Source: Bacteroidales bacterium
Lineage (GTDB): Bacteria > Bacteroidota > Bacteroidia > Bacteroidales > ML635J-15
Assembly (NCBI GenBank): GCA_028701945.1
Contig: JAQVPT010000052.1
Coordinates: forward strand, 1-15,216
DNA length: 15,216 nucleotides
Direction of reading: 5' to 3'
The notes beneath the pieces were generated by a model. It searched no databases, was not told where the DNA came from, and saw nothing but the letters and a program-made list of their open reading frames with translations. How positions within the stretch are numbered: the first letter of the stretch is position 1; every line of letters begins with the position of its first letter. Positions 1-6,351 of the stretch are shown here, piece by piece. The translations under genes and the position numbers were made by a program.

Positions 1-259
1 AAAACCTTTTATCTTTTGTTATACTTTTTCTATGAAGGTTGAAAAAAATATAAGGTTTCTGAAACACACAATAAGCCGGATAAATCTTTGTTTCTCTTGT
101 TCCTCTGTTCTCTTGTTCCTTTTTGTACGACTTTTCGACTGTTCATCTGTACTCTTGTTCAATTATTTCTCATAAAGTTGTAATCCAGTGATGAGTTGAT
201 TATTGACAAGGTATTTGAGGTGGTTGATCCGCCAACTTCTAGACGAAACCCCGAAGACG
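1..259. other. Non-coding region downstream of purC
   Basis: No convincing gene is present. Read on the minus strand just past the purC stop, one frame stays open for about 34 codons, but it has no start codon and resembles nothing I recognise; a second frame is open for a similar length. No tRNA-like fold and no good terminator (GC stem plus T run) was found for purC. The only structure is a set of short direct repeats at 92-160, listed separately. The stretch could be decayed sequence from a former neighbour, but nothing here proves it. Confidence 0.6.
92..160. repeat. Short direct repeats with a CTCTTGTTC core
   Basis: The 13-mer TTCTCTTGTTCCT occurs perfectly at 92-104 and again at 108-120, a 16-base period. 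A third, shorter copy of the core CTCTTGTTC lies at 152-160. A 15-base segment at 104-118 recurs at 146-160 with one mismatch. On the minus strand the units read as GAACAAGAG-like repeats. The function is unknown. It looks like low-complexity slippage sequence rather than an array with unique spacers. Confidence 0.6.
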
Positions 260-1207
260 CTAAATTAGTTTTAAGAATCCATCCACATTATCATGAATAC
301 GATTTTCGATATCATTTGTATTAGCCTTCACAAACGTCTCTCCAGTAATCTTTTCGTAAAGTTCAATATATCGTTCCGAGATACTATTAACTATTTCGTC
401 ATTCATTTCGGGGAGAATTTCTCCTTCCTGCCCTTTAAAATTATTTTCCATTAACCATTCACGTACAAATTCTTTTGAAAGTTGGTGCTGGTTTTCTCCT
501 GCATCAAATCTTTTCTGGTATGTGTCAAGATAGAAATATCGAGATGAATCTGGAGTATGAATTTCATCAATTAAATAGATAATTCCATCTTTGTTACCAA
601 ACTCATATTTAGTATCCACTAAAATAAGTCCTTTTTCTTTGGCAATTTGAGTTCCTCTTTCAAAAAGTTTGAGTGAATAATCTTCGAGTTTTCTGTATTC
701 TTCTTCGTTAATTAGTTTTTGTGCTATGATTTGTTCTCGAGTAATATTTTCGTCATGAAAGCCTTGATTAGCTTTAGTTGTAGGTGTAATAATTGGTTTG
801 TCGAAAGCTTGATGTTCTTTCATTCCTTCTGGAATTTTAACGCCACAAATTTCGCGTGCCCCATTTTTATATTCTCTCCAGCTACTACCAGTAAGATAAG
901 CTCTTACAATCATCTCAACTGGATAAGGCTCGCATTTGTGTCCTATAGTTACCATAGGGTCAGGACTACTTATTTTCCAGTTTGGTACAATATCAGAGGT
1001 TGCATCAAGAAATTTAGCTGCAATTTGATTTAAGACTTGTCCTTTAAAAGGAATTCCCTTTGGTAATACTATATCAAAGGCAGAAATTCGGTCTGTAACA
1101 ATCATAACCATAAGGTCATTATCTATATTATAAACATCTCGAACCTTACCGATATATACGCTTTTTTGATTTCTGAAATTAAACTCAGTTTTTGTTAATG
1201 CTTTCAT
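260..1207 (-). CDS. purC: Phosphoribosylaminoimidazole-succinocarboxamide synthase (SAICAR synthetase)
   Basis: PurC is the cytosolic ATP-dependent enzyme that joins CAIR and aspartate to give SAICAR in de novo purine synthesis. The 315-residue protein carries the family signatures in order: the N-terminal strand with YIGKVRDVY (residues 18-26), TDRISAFD (38-45), the VRAYLTGSSWREY block (101-113), LVDTKYEFG (196-204) and LIDEIHTPDSSRYF (212-225). The first half binds nucleotide; the later motifs contribute to the CAIR/aspartate site. It is longer than the roughly 240-residue Escherichia coli type, matching the long form seen in Bacteroidota and eukaryotes. The ATG at 1207 leads directly into the conserved N-terminus. 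It follows phoH with a single base between stop and start, so the two are almost certainly co-transcribed. Nothing is truncated. Confidence 0.97.
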   Translation of the reverse strand: MKALTKTEFNFRNQKSVYIGKVRDVYNIDNDLMVMIVTDRISAFDIVLPKGIPFKGQVLNQIAAKFLDATSDIVPNWKISSPDPMVTIGHKCEPYPVEMIVRAYLTGSSWREYKNGAREICGVKIPEGMKEHQAFDKPIITPTTKANQGFHDENITREQIIAQKLINEEEYRKLEDYSLKLFERGTQIAKEKGLILVDTKYEFGNKDGIIYLIDEIHTPDSSRYFYLDTYQKRFDAGENQHQLSKEFVREWLMENNFKGQEGEILPEMNDEIVNSISERYIELYEKITGETFVKANTNDIENRIHDNVDGFLKLI

Positions 1208-1208
1208 A

Positions 1209-2168
1209 TTATTTAGTTTTATTCAGCTTTTCTTCAGATTTTTCGTACGCCTCAACTATGCTAGTTACAACTTTATGCCTCACAATATCTGATTTATCAA
1301 ATTTTACGAATGAAATTTCAGGAATATTTGCTAATATTATTTCAGCTGATATTAGCCCTGATTCTACTTTCTTTGGTAAATCAATTTGTGTTAAGTCGCC
1401 AGTAACAATAAATTTTGAATTTTCGCCCATTCTTGTAAGGAACATTTTAAGTTGCGTATAAGTTGCATTTTGGGCTTCATCTAAAATTACGAATGCGTCG
1501 CTGAGTGTACGTCCTCTCATAAAAGCTAGAGGAGCAATTTGAATGATTTTCTCTTCAATATATTTTTCCAGTTTTTTATGCGGTATCATATCAAGCAGTG
1601 CATCATATAGTGGTTGTAGATATGGGTCTAGTTTCTCACGTAAATCGCCTGGTAAAAAGCCCAAATTTTCTCCTGCTTCTACTGCTGGGCGAGATAAAAT
1701 AATTTTTTTGACACGCATTTCTTTTAATGCACTGACTGCAAGTGCTATAGATGTATAGGTTTTTCCTGTTCCTGCTGGTCCAATTGCAAAAAGCAAATCG
1801 TTTTTCAGAGACTCCTCAACAAGAACACTCTGATTTTTTGTTTTAGCACGAACAGGTTTCCCACTTACGCTGTATAAAAGGGTTACTTTATCTCTTTCGG
1901 TGTCTGATTTATTATCTTTGTTTGCAACAATTTGCTTAATATCGTTTGCCCCGATATTGTTATATTTTTCAAAATGGGTAATTATTGCATTTAACTTTTG
2001 CTCAAAAATTTGGATTTTATCTTCATCTCCCATAATTTTGATAAGGTCTCCACGTGCAACAATTTTTAAGCGTGGAAATAATCTTACTAGTGCATCTAAA
2101 TTTGCTTCACGCACTCCATAAAATTTATTTAAGTCTGAAACTTCTATTAAAATACTTTTTTCGGTCAT
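1209..2168 (-). CDS. phoH: PhoH-family ATPase
   Basis: This is a cytosolic P-loop ATPase of the PhoH (PhoH-L) family, 319 residues. An N-terminal region of roughly 1-100 (RNA-binding-like, with the FYGVREANLDALVRLFP stretch at 17-32) precedes the ATPase core. The core shows Walker A GPAGTGKT at 130-137, the SRPAVEAGENLGFLPGD block at 159-175, Walker B VILDEAQN at 227-234 and the sensor-like IVTGDLTQIDLP at 254-265. PhoH proteins are linked to phosphate stress in E. coli and to RNA metabolism more broadly; the exact substrate is not settled, so function is inferred only at family level. The ATG at 2168 opens the conserved N-terminus. It is the first gene of a two-gene unit with purC and is divergent from the DUF62 gene across about 100 bases. 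No phosphate-control site was recognised. Confidence 0.93.
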   Translation of the reverse strand: MTEKSILIEVSDLNKFYGVREANLDALVRLFPRLKIVARGDLIKIMGDEDKIQIFEQKLNAIITHFEKYNNIGANDIKQIVANKDNKSDTERDKVTLLYSVSGKPVRAKTKNQSVLVEESLKNDLLFAIGPAGTGKTYTSIALAVSALKEMRVKKIILSRPAVEAGENLGFLPGDLREKLDPYLQPLYDALLDMIPHKKLEKYIEEKIIQIAPLAFMRGRTLSDAFVILDEAQNATYTQLKMFLTRMGENSKFIVTGDLTQIDLPKKVESGLISAEIILANIPEISFVKFDKSDIVRHKVVTSIVEAYEKSEEKLNKTK

Positions 2169-2183
2169 CTAATAAATTTATCA

Positions 2184-2191
2184 TAGTTTTG
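2184..2191 (+). promoter_or_regulatory. Candidate -7 element for the DUF62/PagL-like pair
   Basis: TAGTTTTG matches the Bacteroidota sigma-ABfr -7 consensus TAnnTTTG. It lies about 80 bases before the start codon at 2271. The expected upstream TTTG-type -33 element is poor (only a T-rich stretch near 2156-2161), so the call rests on one box. The opposite strand of this divergent gap has only an imperfect match for phoH. Confidence 0.4.
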
Positions 2192-2270
2192 TAGGCACAA
2201 ATAAAACTATTTTTTAACTTTAAACAGATTTTTATTGATCTATTTTATAAACAATTTTTAACAAGAGCAA

Positions 2271-3056
2271 ATGTCAACAATTGTAACATTAACAACTGAC
2301 TGGGGTCAAAGTGATTACTATATAGGAGCTGTAAAAGCTGCTATATTGTCGAAGGTCCCCGACACTGTTTTTGTTGATATTTCGCATAATATTGAATCTT
2401 TTTCGGTTGCACAGGCAGCATTTGTATTAAAAAGTTCTTACAAACAGTTTCCTGCTGGCACAATTCATATCGTTGGAGTTGATAGCGAACCAGATAAAAA
2501 CGGTAAAATTATTATTATATCCCATCTTAATCAGTTTTTTATTTTAAACGATAATGGAATTGCAGGACTGTTGTTTGGTAATGAGATAAAACCAGCTATT
2601 ATTGTCGAAACTGGGTTTGCTTTTGAAGGATCATCTTTTACCGAGCTTAGTGTTTTTAGTAATATTGCCATGATTATTTTAAAAAATGGTGATATTGAAA
2701 AGATAGGAACCAAAAGTACTGAATACAAAAGGTATCCTGAGCTTTTACCAAGTTTGGAAACAAATATGATAACTGGCGAAGTTATATACATTGACTCTTA
2801 TGGTAATGCTGTTACCAACATAAGCAAGGAGCTTTTCGAAACGAATATTGACGATACAAAATTTGAAATAATAATAAATTCAAATTTTTACAAGTCTAAA
2901 TATATTTACACATCATACAAAGAGGTTGATAAAGGTGACATTGTGTGTATATTTAATTCCCTAGGGCTTCTTGAAATTGCTATTAGAGAGGGAAGTGCAA
3001 CTCAATTGCTAAGTTTGAAAAGGAAATCTGAGATTAGAATTAAGTATCAGTTATGA
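2271..3056 (+). CDS. DUF62-family protein (SAM hydrolase / fluorinase superfamily), divergent
   Basis: This 261-residue cytosolic protein belongs to the DUF62 family, whose characterised members hydrolyse S-adenosylmethionine to adenosine and methionine; fluorinase and chlorinase are relatives. Family marks are TTDWGQSDYYIGAVKA (8-23), DISHNI (36-41), the GTIHIVGVDSEP strand (63-74), the NDNGI turn (93-97) and, in the C-terminal barrel, IDSYGNAVTNI (174-184) and FNSLGLLEIAIREGSA (228-243). The usual Asp is present (Asp71). However, the Arg of the VDPGVGxxRR motif is missing: here DSEPDKNGK follows. The His of the FHGRD motif is also missing: here SFTELSVF (122-129). The reaction therefore cannot be assumed. 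The ATG at 2271 follows an A-rich leader, typical of this phylum. The 3' end overlaps the next gene by ATGA, implying translational coupling. Confidence 0.85.
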   Translation: MSTIVTLTTDWGQSDYYIGAVKAAILSKVPDTVFVDISHNIESFSVAQAAFVLKSSYKQFPAGTIHIVGVDSEPDKNGKIIIISHLNQFFILNDNGIAGLLFGNEIKPAIIVETGFAFEGSSFTELSVFSNIAMIILKNGDIEKIGTKSTEYKRYPELLPSLETNMITGEVIYIDSYGNAVTNISKELFETNIDDTKFEIIINSNFYKSKYIYTSYKEVDKGDIVCIFNSLGLLEIAIREGSATQLLSLKRKSEIRIKYQL

Positions 3057-4162
3057 AAAGATTTTTAATAATATTCTTAGTTTTTAGCCCAATTGTTTTA
3101 TTATCCCAAAAACTATATAATTCAGAGATAAGGTTAAATAGCGGTTTCGTTGCTCCACATCGCATTGGTATGGCTGGACTTGCACAAAAACCAGCTTACG
3201 GAATTGATTTATGCTTGTACTTTGATCATGGTAAAGATAGTTTTTATGACATAAAATATAATAGTCCTTATACAGGCTATGGTATTATGTGGCAAAATTT
3301 AGGTAATCCTGAGGTGTTGGGACAGTCATTTGCTGCTTATTCTTTTATGGAGTTTAAGTTTTTTCAGAGGCGTAAATTAATGTTTACTACAAGAATAAAT
3401 GGCGGTTTAACATATCTTACAAAAGCATATAATAAAATAGATAATCCTACGCATATTGCTTTAGGTACAAATGTGAATTTCTTTTTTAAACTAGATCTAG
3501 GACTTTTTTATAAAATGCCCAACCAGCCTTTTACTATGCGATTTAGCGGAGGAATTATTCATTTTTCAAACGGTTCGGTAAAAAAACCAAATTTAGGTCT
3601 TAATCAAATAAATTTCTCTTTAGGGATGGCCTATCAATTAAATCAAATTGACAGACAAGAAATTCTTAGTAAAGGAAATGAAGAACCTGAAAAAAGGAAT
3701 GAATTTACAATTATGGCAACTTTAGTAACGGCAGATGAATATACTGTTCAACCCGATGGACGTGGAGGCGGTTTCTTGTGCAGCACCGGAGCTGTGGCCT
3801 ATAATTACATTTATTCGAAGATTGGAAAAATAGGTGTTTCTGCTGATGTTTTTTACAATGAAAATTTATATTATTGGTACGATGGCAGATGGGACACTCT
3901 TGTGAAAGTTAACGAAAAACCTTCGGAAATTATTAGGGCAGGGGTGAGCATCGGGCACGAATTAGTTTACAAGAGAATAAGTCTTATAAGTTCCATTGGA
4001 TTTTATTATTACAACCAAGTTAAACCTCAAGATTTTATGTATTCCCGTTTTGGACTTAGATATTATGTTTTTAATAACTTTTTTATCAATGCTACAATAA
4101 AAGCTTATGGTTTTAAGGCTCATTACATAGAGTCGGGCATTGGGTTTAGTCTTAGGAAGTAA
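3053..4162 (+). CDS. PagL-like lipid A deacylase / acyloxyacyl hydrolase, outer-membrane barrel
   Basis: The 369-residue protein begins with a signal peptide (Lys-Arg, then a hydrophobic run, with likely cleavage after residue 18, LLS-Q). The rest shows alternating, aromatic-rich strands typical of an outer-membrane beta-barrel. The diagnostic PagL motif HFSNG lies at 170-174, followed by KKPNLGLN (177-184). His170 and Ser172 correspond to the catalytic pair of PagL enzymes, which remove the 3-O acyl chain of lipid A. The catalytic Glu of Pseudomonas PagL falls on Asn184 here. The chain is roughly twice the length of proteobacterial PagL. A second half (about 215-369) ends in an HYIESGIGF motif (357-365) that seems characteristic of the Bacteroidota acyloxyacyl hydrolase family. 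The start is the ATG inside the ATGA overlap with the DUF62 gene. Family assignment is good; substrate is inferred. Confidence 0.85.
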   Translation: MKRFLIIFLVFSPIVLLSQKLYNSEIRLNSGFVAPHRIGMAGLAQKPAYGIDLCLYFDHGKDSFYDIKYNSPYTGYGIMWQNLGNPEVLGQSFAAYSFMEFKFFQRRKLMFTTRINGGLTYLTKAYNKIDNPTHIALGTNVNFFFKLDLGLFYKMPNQPFTMRFSGGIIHFSNGSVKKPNLGLNQINFSLGMAYQLNQIDRQEILSKGNEEPEKRNEFTIMATLVTADEYTVQPDGRGGGFLCSTGAVAYNYIYSKIGKIGVSADVFYNENLYYWYDGRWDTLVKVNEKPSEIIRAGVSIGHELVYKRISLISSIGFYYYNQVKPQDFMYSRFGLRYYVFNNFFINATIKAYGFKAHYIESGIGFSLRK

Positions 4163-4215
4163 TATTTTGATTGCCTTTTGATATATTCTTGAATTAGTGT
4201 GTCGGTTTTGTCATG

Positions 4216-4245
4216 AAATTTGTTTTCGTAAAAACGAACAAATTT
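4216..4245. terminator. Hairpin between convergent genes, possible bidirectional terminator
   Basis: Bases 4216-4229 (AAATTTGTTTTCGT) pair with 4234-4245 (ACGAACAAATTT) around an AAAA loop. This gives 12 base pairs interrupted by a two-base TT bulge. It sits midway in the 130-base gap between two converging genes, where a terminator is expected. The stem is AU-rich and no clear T run follows on either strand, so termination efficiency is uncertain. Confidence 0.45.
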
Positions 4246-4292
4246 GCACGCCAAAACCTTTATAAAATCCCTAAACAGTTGTAATATTTTAT

Positions 4293-6269
4293 TTAATCGT
4301 TGCTTATTACTTTGAATTCGACTCTTCTATTTAGTTGTCTTCCATCGTCGGTATCATTTGTTGCTATTGGTTTTTCAAATGCGTACCCTACATAAGTAAG
4401 TCTGTCTTCTGCCATTCCTTTTTCGATAAGATATTCGACAACAGTTTTGGCTCTTGCAGTTGATAGCTCTTTGTTATATGTCAATCCTCCTTTGTTATCA
4501 GTATGTCCTGAAATTTCAATTTTGAGTTTTGGCTGTTTAGTAAGAATATTTATTACTCTATCTAATTCTGCCGATGATTCTGGTCTAAGTGTAGCTTTAT
4601 CGTAATCGAAGAAAATGTTTTTTAATACAATTGTGGTTCCTATTTCGATCCTTTGAAGTTGAATGTTGATTGTTATTTCTTGGTATGCAGATGTGTCTGC
4701 AAGATTAAAATTTTCGGAATGGAATAAGTATCCATCTTTGTTTACGTTTAAACCATAGTTCTTGCCAGACGGTAGGTTTACTATATAAGCTCCTGATTGG
4801 CTATTGGTGGTAAATGTCGCTACAACATCGTTTGCATTATTGTCAATTATTTCGATATTTGCTTCTAGAGGAAAGGAAGTAACTTTATCGGTAACAGTTC
4901 CTTTAACAAGTGTTAGATATACTTTATTTTCGATGGGAGTTGTTTCTTCATCTTTGGAAAATCTCAATTCATATATATCGTGCAGCCCCATTCCTTCGGG
5001 TCTTACAGAAGCGAAATAAGCCGTTTTGCCACTAGCTGTTGTTACAAAAAAAGCATCGTCAAGCGGAGTGTTAATTGGATACCCAAGGTTTACTGGAGTT
5101 GACCAATTTCCGTCTTTATCTTTTATAGTTTTAAAGATATCATATCCGCCCATTGTGTTATGCCCTTTAGAACTAAAATACACTGTACGCCCGTCAGGAT
5201 GTAGGAACAAATCAACCTCATCATATTTTGTATTAACAACAGGTCCTATATTAGTAGGAGCAGACCAATTTCCGTTTTTATCAAGTGTCGAATAAAAAAT
5301 ATCTCGACCGCCATAAGAAAGTTCAGGATCATCAGAAATATAATATAATGTTTTGTTGTCGAAAGAGATACATGCCGATGATTCGTGAGATTTTTTATTA
5401 ATATTATCTGATATAGACTCTGGTTTAGACCATTTGCTTCCTTTAAGCTTGGAAACGTATAAATCTCCACCATTTTTATCTGCATAAATAAATAAACTTT
5501 GGCCATCAGGCGATAAGCCTACAACTGCATCGTGTAATTTTGAATTTAAAGGTGAACCAACACTTCGGGCTTTGGTCCAACCTGTTTCAGTTTTTGTAGC
5601 TTCATATATGTCCTCGAAATACATCCCATCATCAGCAATATTCCCTCCAGTTGTTCCTTTACGGCGAGATGTAAAATATAATTTTGAGCCATCTGCTGTA
5701 ATCATAGGGCCGTATTCGCGGTATTCTGTGTTTATATTTTCGCCCAAATTAACAATCTCAACTTTGGTAGTATCTTTCAATATTTCTTTACCATTGCGAC
5801 ATTCTGTGATATATTTAGTTATTTCATCTTCCTCATTTTTGTTTTTAATGGTTGAAACATATTGTGAATAGAATTTTATGGCATCATCAAATTTGTAATT
5901 TAAATGATAAGCTCGTGCAAGATAATAATCAATTTTCTTATCAACATTTGGATTAAGATCGTAAGCTTTTTGAAAGTATTGCAAGCAATCATATTTTTGA
6001 GTAGTGTTATAATAACAATAACCTATCTTAAAATTAAGATCCGAGTTGTTTGGATTAAACTCGTAAGCTTTCATGTAAAGTTTTAGTCCTTCCTCTATTT
6101 TATTTGTTTCATTATAAACCAAGATATTAGCATTCTTTATTTGTTTTTTTGCAATTGAGAGTTCATTTGCCTGGTTTGGGAAATTGGCTCTTGTAAACGC
6201 TACATCTTTTTGCGAATATGCAATAGAAAAAATAAAAATTGAAATGATTAATAATACAAAGTTTCTCAT
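4293..6269 (-). CDS. PorE-like envelope protein: TPR, PD40 propeller, regulatory-like domain, OmpA C-terminal domain
   Basis: This is a 658-residue exported protein. It has a signal peptide ending about residue 19 (AYS-Q) with no lipobox cysteine. TPR-like helices span about 55-140. A PD40-type beta-propeller spans about 180-435, with blades marked by ITADGSKLYFTSRR (190-203), LSPDGQSLFIY (252-262), ISFDNKTLYYISDD (301-314), HPDGRTVYFSSKG (357-369) and SGKTAYFAS (413-421). A carboxypeptidase-regulatory-like beta-sandwich spans about 450-540. The OmpA peptidoglycan-binding domain spans about 545-658, with FFDYDKATL (553-561), GHTD (588-591), RA (606-607) and NRRVEF (647-652). Asp591 and Arg606 have the spacing of the diaminopimelate-binding pair in OmpA domains. 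It probably anchors an envelope complex to peptidoglycan. It is a clear paralogue of the gene upstream (6352-8460), separated from it by 82 bases containing a terminator-like hairpin. Domain order matches PorE of type IX secretion; orthology is not established. Confidence 0.9.
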   Translation of the reverse strand: MRNFVLLIISIFIFSIAYSQKDVAFTRANFPNQANELSIAKKQIKNANILVYNETNKIEEGLKLYMKAYEFNPNNSDLNFKIGYCYYNTTQKYDCLQYFQKAYDLNPNVDKKIDYYLARAYHLNYKFDDAIKFYSQYVSTIKNKNEEDEITKYITECRNGKEILKDTTKVEIVNLGENINTEYREYGPMITADGSKLYFTSRRKGTTGGNIADDGMYFEDIYEATKTETGWTKARSVGSPLNSKLHDAVVGLSPDGQSLFIYADKNGGDLYVSKLKGSKWSKPESISDNINKKSHESSACISFDNKTLYYISDDPELSYGGRDIFYSTLDKNGNWSAPTNIGPVVNTKYDEVDLFLHPDGRTVYFSSKGHNTMGGYDIFKTIKDKDGNWSTPVNLGYPINTPLDDAFFVTTASGKTAYFASVRPEGMGLHDIYELRFSKDEETTPIENKVYLTLVKGTVTDKVTSFPLEANIEIIDNNANDVVATFTTNSQSGAYIVNLPSGKNYGLNVNKDGYLFHSENFNLADTSAYQEITINIQLQRIEIGTTIVLKNIFFDYDKATLRPESSAELDRVINILTKQPKLKIEISGHTDNKGGLTYNKELSTARAKTVVEYLIEKGMAEDRLTYVGYAFEKPIATNDTDDGRQLNRRVEFKVISND

Positions 6270-6301
6270 GATAGAAAGTTTACAATAATTTTAAAAAACA
6301 C

Positions 6302-6332
6302 GCTGTTACCGTCTATTAATTTTGGTAACAGC
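6302..6332 (-). terminator. Intra-cluster hairpin with T run (attenuator or terminator)
   Basis: GCTGTTACC (6302-6310) and GGTAACAGC (6324-6332) form a perfect 9-bp stem with a 13-base loop. In minus-strand RNA the stem can be lengthened by wobble pairs, and it is followed by GTGTTTTTT, the layout of an intrinsic terminator. It sits between the two tandem OmpA paralogues, 3' of the first and 33 bases before the start of the second. No good promoter motif lies between hairpin and start, so it may reduce rather than abolish readthrough. Confidence 0.6.
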
Positions 6333-6351
6333 ACATAATAATACTAATAAT

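Noticed and set aside
92..160. CRISPR-like array
   Set aside because: Only two to three very short units with uneven spacing and no spacers; no cas genes are nearby.
160..262. Short open frame on the minus strand directly after purC, about 34 codons, as a small gene or a purC extension
   Set aside because: It has no start codon, is closed by a stop inside the purC 3' end, and a second frame over the same bases is equally open. Nothing in it is recognisable, and the purC C-terminus is complete without it.
1192..2121. Several plus-strand open frames opposite phoH
   Set aside because: They are antisense shadows of a conserved ATPase gene; their translations are low-complexity and resemble no family.
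2192..2260. Minus-strand promoter for phoH
   Set aside because: The best match (TTTATTTG on the minus strand) misses a key base of TAnnTTTG and has no -33 partner, so it is not listed as a feature.
5246..5506. Minus-strand open frame of 86 codons inside the 658-residue OmpA-family gene
   Set aside because: It lies fully within a strongly supported coding region in another frame and has no recognisable motif.
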